A stretch of 64,000 nucleotides of DNA from Hyphomicrobiales bacterium (GTDB lineage Bacteria; Pseudomonadota; Alphaproteobacteria; Rhizobiales; Rhizobiaceae). Each line of letters opens with the position of its first letter. The first letter of the stretch is position 1. The position numbers were made by a program, and so were the translations under genes. This document shows positions 9,642 to 21,352 of the stretch, in pieces. The notes below the pieces were generated by a model. It searched no databases and was not told the DNA's origin. It worked only from the letters and a program-made list of their open reading frames with translations. Where the stretch lies: assembly GCA_900472575.1 (NCBI GenBank), contig UCIV01000004.1, forward strand, positions 124,001-188,000, in the 5' to 3' direction.

Positions 9642-9668
9642 TCCCGAACTGTTTTTCGCCCGAACTGT

Positions 9669-10277
9669 TTGTCGGAGATGATACCTGAAGTGACACTTGT
9701 CCTTGCCTCCTCAAGTCCCTTTCGCCGAATGCTGCTCGAAAATGCCGGCCTGACATTCGAATCGCGCACCGCCGATATCGATGAACGACAGATAGAGGCC
9801 TCTGAAAAACACACTGGCCCCGAAGTTGTTGCCGGGATCTTGGCCAGGGCGAAGGCGCAGGATGTATCGCGTTATTTTCCTGATGCGCTCGTAATCGGCT
9901 CCGACCAAACGATGTCGCTTGGAGATCGCGTCTATCACAAGGCAAAGAGCCGCGCCGAGGCCCGCGATAACCTGATCTCTCTCTCAGATCGGACCCACAG
10001 GCTTAACAGTGCTGTGGCCATTGTAAAAAACGGAATTCTGGTCTGGGAGCATGTTGCCTATGCCGAGCTGACAGTCCGCGAACTGACTGAGGGGTATGTC
10101 GACCGGTATCTCGATAGAATTGGCGACAAGGCATTTTCGAGTGTCGGCGGCTACCAGCTGGAAGGAGAGGGCATCCATCTCTTTTCCGCCATTCAGGGTG
10201 ACTATTTCACCATTCTCGGCCTCCCCATGCTTCCGCTTCTGGAAGAACTCCGTCGCCTGGGAGCGATTGATGGCTGA
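9669..10277 (+). CDS. maf: Maf-family nucleoside triphosphate pyrophosphatase
   Basis: Maf proteins hydrolyse non-canonical or modified nucleoside triphosphates to the monophosphate and pyrophosphate, and are thought to keep them out of nucleic acids. The roughly 200-residue protein has the N-terminal [18 protein letters not shown] motif, ADIDER, and the [16 protein letters not shown] segment with the catalytic aspartate. The start is unclear: TTG at 9669 or ATG at 9678, neither with a well-spaced ribosome site. The aroE ATG lies inside its last codons. Family substrate preferences differ, so the exact nucleotide is not assigned. Confidence 0.9.
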   Translation: MSEMIPEVTLVLASSSPFRRMLLENAGLTFESRTADIDERQIEASEKHTGPEVVAGILARAKAQDVSRYFPDALVIGSDQTMSLGDRVYHKAKSRAEARDNLISLSDRTHRLNSAVAIVKNGILVWEHVAYAELTVRELTEGYVDRYLDRIGDKAFSSVGGYQLEGEGIHLFSAIQGDYFTILGLPMLPLLEELRRLGAIDG

Positions 10278-11130
10278 TAGACGCGAAAATTCACCGCCTG
10301 CTGCATTTGTGACCGGCTGGCCGATCAAGCACTCCCGCTCTCCGATCATTCATAGGCACTGGCTCAAACAATACGGCTTGCCGGGCAGCTATGATGCGGT
10401 CGCTGTTTCCGAAAAGGATTTCGCGGCTTTTATAGACGGGGTGAAAAACGGTAGCCTGGGCTTCTCCGGCGGCAATGTCACGATCCCGCACAAGGAAACG
10501 GCTTTTGCTCTCAGCGACCGGCCGGATGAGCTGGCGAAGGAACTCGGTGCAGCCAATACGCTCTGGCTGCAGGACGGTCAGCTTCATGCGACGAATACAG
10601 ATGGATACGGTTTTGCAGCCAATCTCGACGGGCATCATCCGGGCTGGGACAAGGTCGATCGCGCCGTTATTCTCGGTGCGGGCGGCGCAAGCCGTGCCGT
10701 CGTTCAGGCTGTCCGTGATCGTGGCATCAACGAAATCCACATCGTCAATCGTACCATGTCACGTGCGAAGGAGCTTGCCGATCGCTTCGGTCCGAAAATT
10801 CATGCGCATGGATTACCCGCCCTGGAAGAGGTCATGGCCGGTGCCGGCTTGTTTGTGAACACGACATCACTCGGCATGGATGGAGCAGAATCCGTTTCCT
10901 TCGACTTTTCGGGTCTAAAGTCAGGTGCAATGGTGACGGATATCGTTTACGTACCGCTTGAAACGCCTATTCTTCGGCAGGCACGCGAGCAGGGTTATCC
11001 GACGACCGATGGATTGGGGATGCTGCTGCATCAGGCGGTGCCCGGCTTCGAACAATGGTTTGGTCATCGCCCGGTGGTCGACAGGGTTCTGCGACAACTC
11101 ATCATTCAGGATATTCAGGCGGCGGCATGA
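10270..11130 (+). CDS. aroE: Shikimate 5-dehydrogenase
   Basis: AroE reduces 3-dehydroshikimate to shikimate with NADPH in aromatic amino acid synthesis. The ATG chosen gives 286 residues and overlaps the end of maf by 8 nt. A longer in-frame reading begins inside maf and is not family-like. Visible motifs are the substrate-binding [21 protein letters not shown] with the catalytic lysine, NTDGYGF, and the nucleotide-binding GAGGASRAV. The stop overlaps the coaE start as ATGA, so maf-aroE-coaE-dnaQ forms a tightly coupled unit running away from oriC. Confidence 0.96.
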   Translation: MADRRENSPPAAFVTGWPIKHSRSPIIHRHWLKQYGLPGSYDAVAVSEKDFAAFIDGVKNGSLGFSGGNVTIPHKETAFALSDRPDELAKELGAANTLWLQDGQLHATNTDGYGFAANLDGHHPGWDKVDRAVILGAGGASRAVVQAVRDRGINEIHIVNRTMSRAKELADRFGPKIHAHGLPALEEVMAGAGLFVNTTSLGMDGAESVSFDFSGLKSGAMVTDIVYVPLETPILRQAREQGYPTTDGLGMLLHQAVPGFEQWFGHRPVVDRVLRQLIIQDIQAAA

Positions 11131-11732
11131 TTGTCATCGGATTGACCGGATCGATCGGCATGGGAAAGACGACCACCGCCGGCATGTTCAGGGATGCGGG
11201 TATCCCGGTCAACGATTCCGATGCTGTCGTGCATGACCTTTATAGAACCGACGCAGTTAAACCGGTAGGCGAAGCTTTTCCCGGCTCAATTCGGGAAGGC
11301 GCCATCGACAGGGTGGAACTGGCCCGGCAACTTTTACTCGATCCCGGTGGTTTTAGCCGGCTTGAAGCAGTTGTGCACCCGCTGGTGAGAGACAGGGAAA
11401 AGCAGTTTCTCGAAAGGCAGAGATTGGCAGGCGCTGATCTCGTCCTCCTCGACATTCCCCTGCTTTTCGAAACCGGCGCTGAGAAACGCGTCGATGTGGT
11501 TGTGGTCGCGACCTGTGATCCACAGATACAGCGGCAGCGCGTTCTTGCCAGACCAGGCATGACGGAAGAAAAGTTCAAGCTCATCCTGAACCGTCAGATG
11601 CCTGATTCGCAGAAACGCGATCGTGCGGATTTTCTGGTCGATACGGGCTGCGGCCTCGACCAGGCAAAAAAGCGAGTAGAGCAGATCATCAATCTTCTAC
11701 GGTCGGGCATACGGAGTGAAAAACATGCGTGA
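11127..11732 (+). CDS. coaE: Dephospho-CoA kinase
   Basis: CoaE phosphorylates the 3' hydroxyl of dephospho-CoA with ATP, the last step of coenzyme A synthesis. The protein is 201 residues and starts [21 protein letters not shown], containing the P-loop. [10 protein letters not shown] is the conserved substrate-binding region and [10 protein letters not shown] is the other family signature. Its ATG overlaps the aroE TGA and its stop lies within the first codons of dnaQ. coaA, the first enzyme of this pathway, is also in the window at 52077. Confidence 0.96.
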   Translation: MIVIGLTGSIGMGKTTTAGMFRDAGIPVNDSDAVVHDLYRTDAVKPVGEAFPGSIREGAIDRVELARQLLLDPGGFSRLEAVVHPLVRDREKQFLERQRLAGADLVLLDIPLLFETGAEKRVDVVVVATCDPQIQRQRVLARPGMTEEKFKLILNRQMPDSQKRDRADFLVDTGCGLDQAKKRVEQIINLLRSGIRSEKHA

Positions 11733-12429
11733 CATCATTTTCGATACGGAAACGACCGGGCTTGAATCCAAGCAGGATCGCATCATCGAAATCGGTGGTG
11801 TCGAGCTGATCAACAATTTCCCGAGCGGAAAGACGATCCACATCTTCATCAATCCGGGTGATCGTAAGGTTCATCCCGATGCTTTGGCTGTCCATGGCAT
11901 CACGGACGAGTTCTTGAAAGACAAGCCGAGCTTCGCTGAAGTCGCACAGCAGATCGTGGACTTTTTCGAAGGGGCACGATGGATCGCCCATAACGCCAAC
12001 TTCGATATGGGTTTCATCAACGCGGAATTCGAGCGGATAGGTCTGCCGCCTGTACCTTCCGATCAGGTTGTCGATACGCTGGCCATGGCGCGTCGCAAAC
12101 ACCCAATGGGTCCGAACTCACTTGACGCCCTTTGCCGTCGTTACGGGATCGACAACACCCACCGTACAAAACACGGCGCATTGCTGGACTCCGAACTACT
12201 GGCCGAAGTCTATATCGAAATGAATGGTGGCCGACAGGCCGCCTTGGGACTGGTCGGCTCAGATCAGGTGGTAGAAGTCGCCGAGGCTGAAGAGACGGTG
12301 GTCATCACGGACCATGTGCGCCCGCGCGCACTTGCGAACCGGTTGAGCGCAAAGGATTTGGAGCACCATGCATCAATGATCGCCTCTATGAAAGGCAAGG
12401 CGATCTGGCTGAAATATCGTCAGGAATAG
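11725..12429 (+). CDS. dnaQ: DNA polymerase III epsilon subunit (3'-5' proofreading exonuclease)
   Basis: DnaQ is the proofreading exonuclease of the replicative polymerase. The ATG at 11725 is chosen because CGGAG lies 8 nt upstream; a GTG three codons earlier is the alternative. The 234-residue protein has Exo I FDTETTG (D7, E9), Exo II HNANFDMGF and Exo III-epsilon HGALLDSELLAEVY, so all catalytic acids and the histidine are present. It ends the rightward origin-proximal operon. An intrinsic terminator shared with convergent secB follows. Confidence 0.96.
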   Translation: MRDIIFDTETTGLESKQDRIIEIGGVELINNFPSGKTIHIFINPGDRKVHPDALAVHGITDEFLKDKPSFAEVAQQIVDFFEGARWIAHNANFDMGFINAEFERIGLPPVPSDQVVDTLAMARRKHPMGPNSLDALCRRYGIDNTHRTKHGALLDSELLAEVYIEMNGGRQAALGLVGSDQVVEVAEAEETVVITDHVRPRALANRLSAKDLEHHASMIASMKGKAIWLKYRQE

Positions 12430-12499
12430 GGTCGTTCCAGCAAAAGCGCAAAATGGTCTTGTGCCGGGAACTGCGTGAGACGTAGCGATTGAGCAATAA

Positions 12500-12524
12500 A
12501 AAAGCCCGGAACTCCCGGGCTTTT
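12500..12524. terminator. Bidirectional terminator between dnaQ and secB
   Basis: AAAAGCCCGG (12500-12509), a 5-nt loop, and CCGGGCTTTT (12515-12524) form a perfect 10-bp stem with A and T runs at the two ends. It lies 70 nt after the dnaQ stop and 15 nt after the secB stop, so it can serve both convergent genes. Confidence 0.9.
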
Positions 12525-12539
12525 CCGATTTTTGTCTGA

Positions 12540-13016
12540 TCAGCTGTTGAGCGGCTGAACCTTGGCGCGGGCCTGTTCTTCGGCCATGCGCTGCGAAAAC
12601 ATCTGGGCAAAATCGATTGGATCGATCATCAGCGGCGGGAAACCGCCATTGCGGGTCACATCTGCGATGATCTGACGCGCGAACGGGAACAGCAGGCGCG
12701 GGCATTCGATGAACAGAACCGGCAGCATGTGTTCCTGCGGAAAACCGGTGATGCGGAAGACGCCGCCATAAACCAATTCGGCTGCGAACACGACCTTGTC
12801 GCCTTCCTTGGCTTCGGCGTTCAGCGAAAGAACGACGTCGAAATCGGTATCCGACAGCGGGTTGGCGTTGACGTTCACGCCGATATTGATGGCCGGCGCG
12901 TTGTCACGCGCCTGAAGCGACCGGGGTGCACCTGGATTTTCGAAGGAAAGGTCCTTGGTGTACTGGGCAAGAATGTTGAGCGAAGGGCTCGCCGACTGCG
13001 TGTTTTCGTCTGCCAT
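12540..13016 (-). CDS. secB: Protein-export chaperone SecB
   Basis: SecB is a homotetrameric cytosolic chaperone that keeps preproteins unfolded and hands them to SecA. The 158-residue acidic protein contains the family regions [25 protein letters not shown] and [37 protein letters not shown] lies shortly before the ATG. It converges with dnaQ. SecB lies close to the origin in the alphaproteobacterial origin cluster, so its place here is expected. Confidence 0.97.
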   Translation of the reverse strand: MADENTQSASPSLNILAQYTKDLSFENPGAPRSLQARDNAPAINIGVNVNANPLSDTDFDVVLSLNAEAKEGDKVVFAAELVYGGVFRITGFPQEHMLPVLFIECPRLLFPFARQIIADVTRNGGFPPLMIDPIDFAQMFSQRMAEEQARAKVQPLNS

Positions 13017-13098
13017 GGGATATCCTCAGGACTGATGCGTTGAGGCCGCATAACATCTAGGCATTTTGCTTACAACCCGTTGCGGCTCTGGCTTATGG

Positions 13099-13623
13099 TC
13101 ACGGATCGCGGTCAATGCCTTTTGACCACGGAGAAGATGGGTTCGGATCCGTGTTCCGATGAAAATCCTCTTCCTCGAGATCGACGACCTTGCCGGCTGC
13201 ATTCGGATTTTCGCGCACGCCGCCGGCCGGATGGCTGAAACCGCCACGGCTGCTGCGGGGGCCGACCACCACGACACGCTTTCCGATCGCCGACCAGAGA
13301 AGCCGCCGCACGAACGGAATGAACAGTGCGATGCCGATAATGTCGGTGACGAAGCCGGGCAGAAGCAGAAGGATGCCGGCAACGACGATCATCGCCCCGT
13401 CGATAACGGAACTTGCCGGGATTTGCCCCTGCTGGCTTTGCTCCGAAAGCTTCTTCAAAAGATGCAGGCCCTGTTGTCGCATCATGAAGGCGCCGAGCAA
13501 TCCGGTACCGATGACGAGGCCAAGTGTCCACCACAGGCCGAGCGCACGCCCCACCACGACAAATCCGGCGATTTCGGCCAAGGGCCAGGCAAGCAGCACG
13601 CTAAGAGCAATAAATGGGCGCAT
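13099..13623 (-). CDS. fxsA: FxsA family membrane protein
   Basis: FxsA-family proteins are small inner-membrane proteins of unknown biochemical role; in E. coli, overproduction relieves exclusion of phage T7 by the F plasmid. This one has 174 residues. The first hydrophobic segment is LSVLLAWPLAEIAGFVVVG. After it come GTGLLGAFMMRQQGL and a hairpin of two membrane segments, MIVVAGILLLLPGFVTDIIGIALFIPF, all typical of the family. The C-terminal 55 residues are polar and probably cytoplasmic. It lies upstream of secB in the same direction, 82 nt away. Confidence 0.88.
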   Translation of the reverse strand: MRPFIALSVLLAWPLAEIAGFVVVGRALGLWWTLGLVIGTGLLGAFMMRQQGLHLLKKLSEQSQQGQIPASSVIDGAMIVVAGILLLLPGFVTDIIGIALFIPFVRRLLWSAIGKRVVVVGPRSSRGGFSHPAGGVRENPNAAGKVVDLEEEDFHRNTDPNPSSPWSKGIDRDP

Positions 13624-13743
13624 GATCCAATGTGTGTTGTACGAGGTCGTTTCGAAGGCTCACACCTTCGCTATTTGAAGATGGCTTAATGCAGACTATA
13701 TGATGATGTGAATTCAACTTTTAAACGGTAATTGCGGGTTAAT

Positions 13744-14442
13744 ATGGGTTCCAACGACTTCATTACACTCTTTTTCCTTGTTGCGGCGGTCCTGATTTTC
13801 CTGCAACTGCGCAGTGTGCTCGGCCGCCGGACGGGAAACGAGAAGCCGCCGGAGACATATGTCTCGCGCGAAGCGCTTAAAACCCCTGCCGCTGCGGATG
13901 ACGGCAAGGTCGTAACTTTGCCGCGTCGTGAAGCCGGCGAAGAGGATCAGCGCCTGGCGGAGGTCGATGCTCTCGTAAAGCCCGGCAGCGAGTTGAACGA
14001 GTCGCTGAAGTCGCTGATAAGGGCCGATGCGTCCTTCCAGCCAAAGGAATTCCTAAACGGCGCTAAGATGGCCTATGAGATGATCGTCATGGCGTTTGCC
14101 GATGGCGACCGGAAGACCCTGAAGGGCCTTCTCTCTAAGGAAGTCTTTGAAGGTTTCGATTCCGCTATCCGCGAACGCGAGGCCCGCGGCGAAGTGGTGA
14201 AGTCCACTTTCGTCGGCATCGACAAGGCGGCCTTCACCCAAGCCGCTCTCAAGCAGTCGGAAGCTCAGGTCACGGTTCGCATCGTCAGCCAGCTGATTTC
14301 GGCTACCTTCGACAAGGAAGGCAAGCTGATCGACGGTGACCAGGAGGCCGTTGCCGAAGTGACCGATATCTGGACCTTTGCAAGGGATGTCCGCTCCAAG
14401 GATCCGAACTGGAAACTGATCGCGACCGAATCCGAACAATGA
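13744..14442 (+). CDS. Tim44-like domain protein
   Basis: The bacterial Tim44-like domain is related to the mitochondrial import motor subunit Tim44; a membrane-protein-folding role is suggested for alphaproteobacterial members but is not well established. From the chosen ATG (MGSNDFITLFFLVAAVLIFLQL) it is 232 residues. It has one N-terminal membrane helix, a charged linker, and a C-terminal Tim44 domain beginning about residue 100 (FLNGAKMAYEMIVMAFADGD). A TTG four codons earlier is an alternative start. Its stop overlaps the start of mltA by 4 nt. It is divergent from fxsA. Confidence 0.88.
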   Translation: MGSNDFITLFFLVAAVLIFLQLRSVLGRRTGNEKPPETYVSREALKTPAAADDGKVVTLPRREAGEEDQRLAEVDALVKPGSELNESLKSLIRADASFQPKEFLNGAKMAYEMIVMAFADGDRKTLKGLLSKEVFEGFDSAIREREARGEVVKSTFVGIDKAAFTQAALKQSEAQVTVRIVSQLISATFDKEGKLIDGDQEAVAEVTDIWTFARDVRSKDPNWKLIATESEQ

Positions 14443-15563
14443 GCCCGACTTCGCCTGGATACCGCCTGTCTTCCGTATCCTTCGGCGACCTTCCCGGTTG
14501 GGAAAGGGACGATCCCCGCGCCTTGTTTGATGCGATGGCGCGGTGTCTTACCCATATTCGCGACGTGAAGCCCTATCGGACCGGCGTTCTTGGCCTCACC
14601 GCCGATGACTTGATGCCGCTTCTGGCTGCAGCTGGCATACTATCGTCTGATATGACGCAAGCGCAGGCGCGCGCGTTTTTCGAAGAGAGTTGCATTCCCT
14701 TCCGTATCGAGCGCGATGACGCCCAGCCGGGTCTGGTGACCGCCTTTTACGAGCCGGAAGTCGATGTCTCGGCAAAACCAGACGAGACGTTCGCCCATCC
14801 CTTCTATTTCCGTCCTGACGATCTCATCGATCTTGACGAAACCAACCGGCCTACTGAAATGGACTCCGGCTACATGTTCGGTCATGCGACTGCTTCCGGT
14901 GTGACCGAATATCCGGATCGTAAGGAAATCGATCGGGGTTTTCTCGCCGGGCGCGGCCTTGAAATTGCTTGGGCACGGTCGAAGGTTGACGTCTTTTTCG
15001 CCCATATCCAGGGCGCAGCCCGCCTTCGTTATCCGGATGGCGACATTCGCCGTATCACCTATGCCGCAAAGGCTGGTCATCCATTTTCTCCGATCGGAAA
15101 GCTCCTGATCGATCTCGGGGAAATCCCGCGCGAAAAAATCTCGATGCAGAGCATCCGTAAATGGCTAGCCGAGAATCCGGCTAAGGTTGATGAAATCCTT
15201 TGGCATAACCGGTCCTATATCTTCTTCCGCGATGCCGATGTTTCCGACGACACACTCGGTCCCGTCGCCGCGGCCAAGGTGCCGCTCATCGCCGGGCGCT
15301 CCCTTGCTGTGGATCGTATGATCCATACATTCGGTTGTCCCTTCTTCATTCATGCTCCGACGCTGCTTCATCTCGATGACGGTCAACCCTTTGCCAGGCT
15401 GATGCTGGCACTCGATACCGGATCGGCTATTGTCGGCCCAAGCCGCGGCGATATCTTTACTGGTTCAGGTTATGAAGCGGGAGAACGCGCCGGAACTGTC
15501 AGGAACGAAGCCGATTTCTATATCCTGATTCCCAAGGCGGCGGCTGGCAGGTTTGGAGCATGA
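14439..15563 (+). CDS. mltA: MltA-type lytic murein transglycosylase
   Basis: MltA cleaves the beta-1,4 MurNAc-GlcNAc bond of peptidoglycan, forming 1,6-anhydro ends. The 374-residue protein has the MltA domain (GLVTAFYEPEVDVS onward) and a C-terminal 3D domain. The segment LALDTGSAIVGPSRGDIFTG there carries the expected catalytic aspartate. From the ATG that overlaps the Tim44-like gene there is no signal peptide or lipobox, unlike E. coli MltA, so export is unexplained by this start. Anhydro-muropeptides released by such enzymes would feed the MurNAc salvage genes at 37298-39564. Confidence 0.9.
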   Translation: MSPTSPGYRLSSVSFGDLPGWERDDPRALFDAMARCLTHIRDVKPYRTGVLGLTADDLMPLLAAAGILSSDMTQAQARAFFEESCIPFRIERDDAQPGLVTAFYEPEVDVSAKPDETFAHPFYFRPDDLIDLDETNRPTEMDSGYMFGHATASGVTEYPDRKEIDRGFLAGRGLEIAWARSKVDVFFAHIQGAARLRYPDGDIRRITYAAKAGHPFSPIGKLLIDLGEIPREKISMQSIRKWLAENPAKVDEILWHNRSYIFFRDADVSDDTLGPVAAAKVPLIAGRSLAVDRMIHTFGCPFFIHAPTLLHLDDGQPFARLMLALDTGSAIVGPSRGDIFTGSGYEAGERAGTVRNEADFYILIPKAAAGRFGA

Positions 15564-16123
15564 ACGGCGGACGTAAACTCAATTCCGAGGAACGGATACT
15601 GTGGGGCAAGGTGGCAAAATCCACCCGCGCCTTCAAGGAGCGCTGGACCGATCTTGCCGCCTTCGAGGCCGAAGAAGTCGCCCACGCGGCAGAGGTCGAG
15701 AAATCGAAACCCGCATCGCCTCGAGAAGTGCCGGAACAGCTGGCAGAACAGGTTCGCACCGCTAAGAAGCCGGCCGGCTATCACTATCCGCTCGAAAAGC
15801 CGACGAAGAAAAAACTCGCCAAAGGAAGGCTTGCGATCGAGGCGCGCCTCGATCTCCACGGCCTTTTCCAGGGTGAGGCGCATGACCTTTTGCTCGATTT
15901 CATCTATCGGGCGCATGAACGGGGCTTGCGCCATGTTCTCGTCATCACTGGCAAGGGCAGTTCGATGGGCAGTGAAGGCGCCCTTCGCCGCGCAGTCCCG
16001 CTCTGGTTCTCCAAGGCCGAGTTTCGTTTCCTGATTTCGTCCTATGAATGGGCAGCCCGCCATCACGGCGGCGACGGTGCCCTTTATGTAAGGCTTACGC
16101 GTGCAGAAAGGCCGGACCGTTGA
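15560..16123 (+). CDS. Smr domain protein
   Basis: Smr (small MutS-related) domains have nucleic-acid nicking or RNA-cleaving activity in studied proteins; the role of short stand-alone versions is unclear. The 187 residues comprise a charged N-terminal half and a C-terminal Smr domain. LDLHG at about residue 97 and ITGKGSSMGSEGALRRAVPLW are the family signature motifs. Its ATG overlaps the mltA stop by 4 nt and its TGA overlaps the TTG of the next gene, so it belongs to the four-gene operon 13744-16476. Confidence 0.9.
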   Translation: MNGGRKLNSEERILWGKVAKSTRAFKERWTDLAAFEAEEVAHAAEVEKSKPASPREVPEQLAEQVRTAKKPAGYHYPLEKPTKKKLAKGRLAIEARLDLHGLFQGEAHDLLLDFIYRAHERGLRHVLVITGKGSSMGSEGALRRAVPLWFSKAEFRFLISSYEWAARHHGGDGALYVRLTRAERPDR

Positions 16124-16476
16124 CGCCGTTCGGCCAGGCGATGCGCGAACTGCGCCAGCGCAGGGGCGTTACCCAGCGCGCCCTGGCGCAGGCCATAGGC
16201 GTCACGCCAGCCTATCTTTCCGCGCTCGAACATGGCCGTCGCGGCCGCCCGACCTTCGAGCTTTTGCAGCGTATTGCCGGCTATTTCAACATCATCTGGG
16301 ACGAGGCGGACGATCTCTTCCGCCTGGCGGATGCATCCGATCCCAGGGTTGTTATCGATACCGCAGGCCTGCCGCCGGAATACACGCTTCTGGCCAATCA
16401 GCTGTCGAAACGGATTAGCACTTTGACGCCAGAGATGGTAGAAGAGATCAACAGGCTCTTGAAGAGCCCGCAATAG
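16120..16476 (+). CDS. XRE-family helix-turn-helix regulator
   Basis: This is a small DNA-binding protein of the Cro/CI (XRE) family. A TTG at 16120 overlapping the Smr stop as TTGA gives 118 residues starting MTPFGQAMRELRQRRGVTQ. A longer in-frame reading inside smr is less likely. The helix-turn-helix is VTQRALAQAIGVTPAYLSALEHG (residues about 18-40). The C-terminal half ends TPEMVEEINRLLKS and shows no ligand-binding domain. It is the last gene before gyrB; whether it controls its own operon or gyrB is unknown. Confidence 0.87.
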   Translation: MTPFGQAMRELRQRRGVTQRALAQAIGVTPAYLSALEHGRRGRPTFELLQRIAGYFNIIWDEADDLFRLADASDPRVVIDTAGLPPEYTLLANQLSKRISTLTPEMVEEINRLLKSPQ

Positions 16477-16617
16477 TCATTTTTCTCGGGAAGAACCACG
16501 GCTTTCCTGCCATAATGGTGTGCTCAACCTTTAGAAGCCGCCCGCGATTTCCTATATTGAAAACGGAAAAAGCGGTGATTCGCGCGTCACCGAGAAGAAC
16601 CAACTGGAAGAAGCTGA

Positions 16618-19053
<2,436 letters not shown>

Positions 19054-19076
19054 GGTATTTGCTCAGTCCAAAGCTG

Positions 19077-19103
19077 AAACGGGGCCGACAGGCCCCGTTT
19101 TCG
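19077..19103 (+). terminator. Intrinsic terminator of gyrB
   Basis: AAACGGGGCC (19077-19086), loop GACA, and GGCCCCGTTT (19091-19100) form a perfect 10-bp stem that continues into TTTTC. It begins 23 nt after the gyrB stop. A parS-like site starts 12 nt further on. Confidence 0.9.
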
Positions 19104-19114
19104 CATCCGGCTAA

Positions 19115-19130
19115 GGATTCACGTGAAACC
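19115..19130. promoter_or_regulatory. parS: parS-like site downstream of gyrB
   Basis: GGATTCACGTGAAACC keeps the central palindrome TTCACGTGAA plus AC of parS. It differs from TGTTTCACGTGAAACA at bases 1, 3 and 16. It lies between the gyrB terminator and a convergent gene, 10.5 kb right of oriC. Confidence 0.65.
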
Positions 19131-19151
19131 CTGGCGCAGTCATGCTTTTGA

Positions 19152-19751
19152 TCACCGTTCGCCGGGGAACTTCCCCTCGAAGGCGATCTCCGAAACGGCC
19201 TTTCGTCCGCTCGGTATCTCGCGCTCCCTCAAGTCTTCTGGCAATGTCTCCTTCGCGGCCATTCGGCCAAGCGCGGCTGCGGCTTCCACCCTGAAACCCT
19301 CGGGAAGCTCAAGCACGTCCACAGCTTTTTCCTTGTCGAACCCCTCCATTCCATGCGCGTGATAGCCGAGCTTCATGGCCTGGCAGATTACCGAGAACCA
19401 GGCTGCGCCCGTATCGTAGGAATGCGTATAGGCGGGCTTGTGCTCGCCGTTTGATGAAACCCGGTAACTCTTCGAAACGATGATCATCAGGGCAGCGGCA
19501 TTCTTTGCCCAACGCTGGTTGCCGGGAACGAGAAGATCAAGGATCGCCTCGAATGCCGGCGTGCCGCGAAGACCATAGATGAAGCGCCAGGGCTGGTTGT
19601 TGCCGGACGAGGGCGCCCAATGCGCCGCGTCGAGAATGGTCAGCATCTGCTCGCGATCCATCGTCTCGTCAGTAAAAGCGCGCGGCGACCAGCGATCGAG
19701 AAAATACGCGTCGATGGGAAATTCGGATGTGCGGGAATTGCTGCTGGTCAT
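19152..19751 (-). CDS. Nitroreductase family FMN oxidoreductase
   Basis: Members of this FMN-dependent family reduce nitro groups, quinones or other substrates with NAD(P)H; the natural substrate here is unknown. The ATG at 19751 has AAGGAG upstream and gives 199 residues; a much longer in-frame reading runs back over phaZ upstream sequence and is rejected. RWSPRAFTDE near residue 20, AAHWAPSSGNNQPWRFIYG (FMN contacts) and GMEGFDKEKA are family-typical. It is convergent with gyrB across a terminator and parS-like site, and divergent from phaZ. Confidence 0.88.
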   Translation of the reverse strand: MTSSNSRTSEFPIDAYFLDRWSPRAFTDETMDREQMLTILDAAHWAPSSGNNQPWRFIYGLRGTPAFEAILDLLVPGNQRWAKNAAALMIIVSKSYRVSSNGEHKPAYTHSYDTGAAWFSVICQAMKLGYHAHGMEGFDKEKAVDVLELPEGFRVEAAAALGRMAAKETLPEDLREREIPSGRKAVSEIAFEGKFPGER

Positions 19752-19902
19752 CGAGGTCTCCTTGTCATGTTGCCCCAACATATGCCTCACCGGCTCTTTG
19801 GCAATCACCCTCGCGCAGGTGACAATCGACCCCACATCCGTCATAGATGGGTGAGGGGAGGGAGGCGTTCTACGGAGCGCGCAAGGAGAGGAGTGCACCG
19901 CC

Positions 19903-21216
19903 ATGAAAGGCAGCGCGATCATGTTCTATCAGCTGTATGAGTTGAACCACGCTGCGCTCGCGCCATTTCGCGCCGGTGCGGAAGCGCTTCGCTATGTCTC
20001 CAGCAATCCGCTCAACCCCATGTCGCAAACCGTGCTCGGCCGTACGTTGACGGCAAGCCTCGAAGTTTTCGAGCGGGCCACGCGACGCTATGCCAAGCCG
20101 GATTTCGGCCTGAACGAAACCACCGTGAATGGCGAAGCGGTCGCGGTGGAAGAAGAGATCATCTGGTCTAAACCCTTCTGTCAGCTGCTGCATTTCAAGC
20201 GCGACCTCCCGCCAGCCTATCCACCGGATCCCAAAATTCTGCTCGTCGCGCCCATGTCCGGCCATTATGCGACGCTTTTGCGTGGAACGGTCGAAGCTCT
20301 GCTTCCTCATGCAGAGGTTTATATCACAGATTGGGTCGATGCGCGGATCGTGCCTGTCACAGAAGGTAATTTCGATCTTAATGACTACATCGATTACGTC
20401 ATCGAGATGTTGCACGAGATAGGGCCCGGCGCGCATGTCGCCGGCGTCTGCCAGCCCTCCGTCCCGGTTCTTGCCGCCGTTGCGATCATGGAGACGCGAA
20501 AAGACCCGATGCTGCCTGCCTCGATGATCCTGATGGGAGGCCCCATCGATACCCGCATCAATCCGACGGCGGTCAACAAGCTGGCAAACGAGCATCCGCT
20601 CGAATGGTTCAAGGATAACGTCATTATGACGGTCCCCTTTCCGCAACCCGGCTTCATGCGTCCGGTCTATCCCGGCTTCCTGCAGCTATCGGGTTTTATG
20701 TCGATGAACCTCGACCGCCATGTGATGGCACATCGCGAATTCTTCGATCACCTCGTCAAGAATGACGGCGAGTCGGCGGAGCGACACCGGGACTTCTACG
20801 ACGAATACCTCGCCGTGATGGACCTGACCGAGGAGTTCTATCTCCAGACCGTAGATACCGTCTTCATCCGCCATTCCTTGCCGAAGGGCGAAATGATGCA
20901 TCGCGATGTCCCGGTTGACACTGGTGTCATTCGCAACGTTGCATTGATGACGGTCGAAGGCGAGAATGACGATATCTCCGGCTTGGGCCAGACCAATGCC
21001 GCCCATGCGATATGCCCGAATATCCCTGACAGTATGCGCCTTCATTACATGCAGCCGGATGTCGGTCATTACGGCGTTTTCAATGGTTCCCGTTTCCGCC
21101 AGGAGATCGCGCCGCGGATCATCGAATTTACCCGGCTGCATTCCGGAACCCGGCCAAGCGATGCGGCGCCTAAGCCTACGCGTAGCGGCAGGAAAAGCGC
21201 GCCGAAGCCGGAATAG
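19903..21216 (+). CDS. phaZ: Intracellular polyhydroxybutyrate depolymerase
   Basis: PhaZ degrades stored poly-3-hydroxybutyrate granules to 3-hydroxybutyrate, giving rhizobia carbon during starvation. It is 437 residues from the ATG at 19903, which has GGAGAGGAG upstream; an ATG at 19921 (MFYQLYELNHAALAP) is the start used by many homologues. The alpha/beta-hydrolase nucleophile is a cysteine, in GVCQPS (C183), as in the amorphous-PHB depolymerase family. MPDVGHYGVFNGSRFR-like residues near the C-terminus (QPDVGHYGVFNG) carry the histidine. The C-terminal tail is rich in Lys, Arg and Pro. Confidence 0.92.
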   Translation: MKGSAIMFYQLYELNHAALAPFRAGAEALRYVSSNPLNPMSQTVLGRTLTASLEVFERATRRYAKPDFGLNETTVNGEAVAVEEEIIWSKPFCQLLHFKRDLPPAYPPDPKILLVAPMSGHYATLLRGTVEALLPHAEVYITDWVDARIVPVTEGNFDLNDYIDYVIEMLHEIGPGAHVAGVCQPSVPVLAAVAIMETRKDPMLPASMILMGGPIDTRINPTAVNKLANEHPLEWFKDNVIMTVPFPQPGFMRPVYPGFLQLSGFMSMNLDRHVMAHREFFDHLVKNDGESAERHRDFYDEYLAVMDLTEEFYLQTVDTVFIRHSLPKGEMMHRDVPVDTGVIRNVALMTVEGENDDISGLGQTNAAHAICPNIPDSMRLHYMQPDVGHYGVFNGSRFRQEIAPRIIEFTRLHSGTRPSDAAPKPTRSGRKSAPKPE

Positions 21217-21352
21217 ATCGAATTCCGCGATGGATTTCCGCATTTTAGCGGATTTAATCTTTGCTCTTCTTGAAGCGCGATCCGGGGCTCACCAAATCGA
21301 TTCCCGTCGGGCTGGCATCTGGCCTCCCGCTCTAACCCTAAGGGTGTGACCT

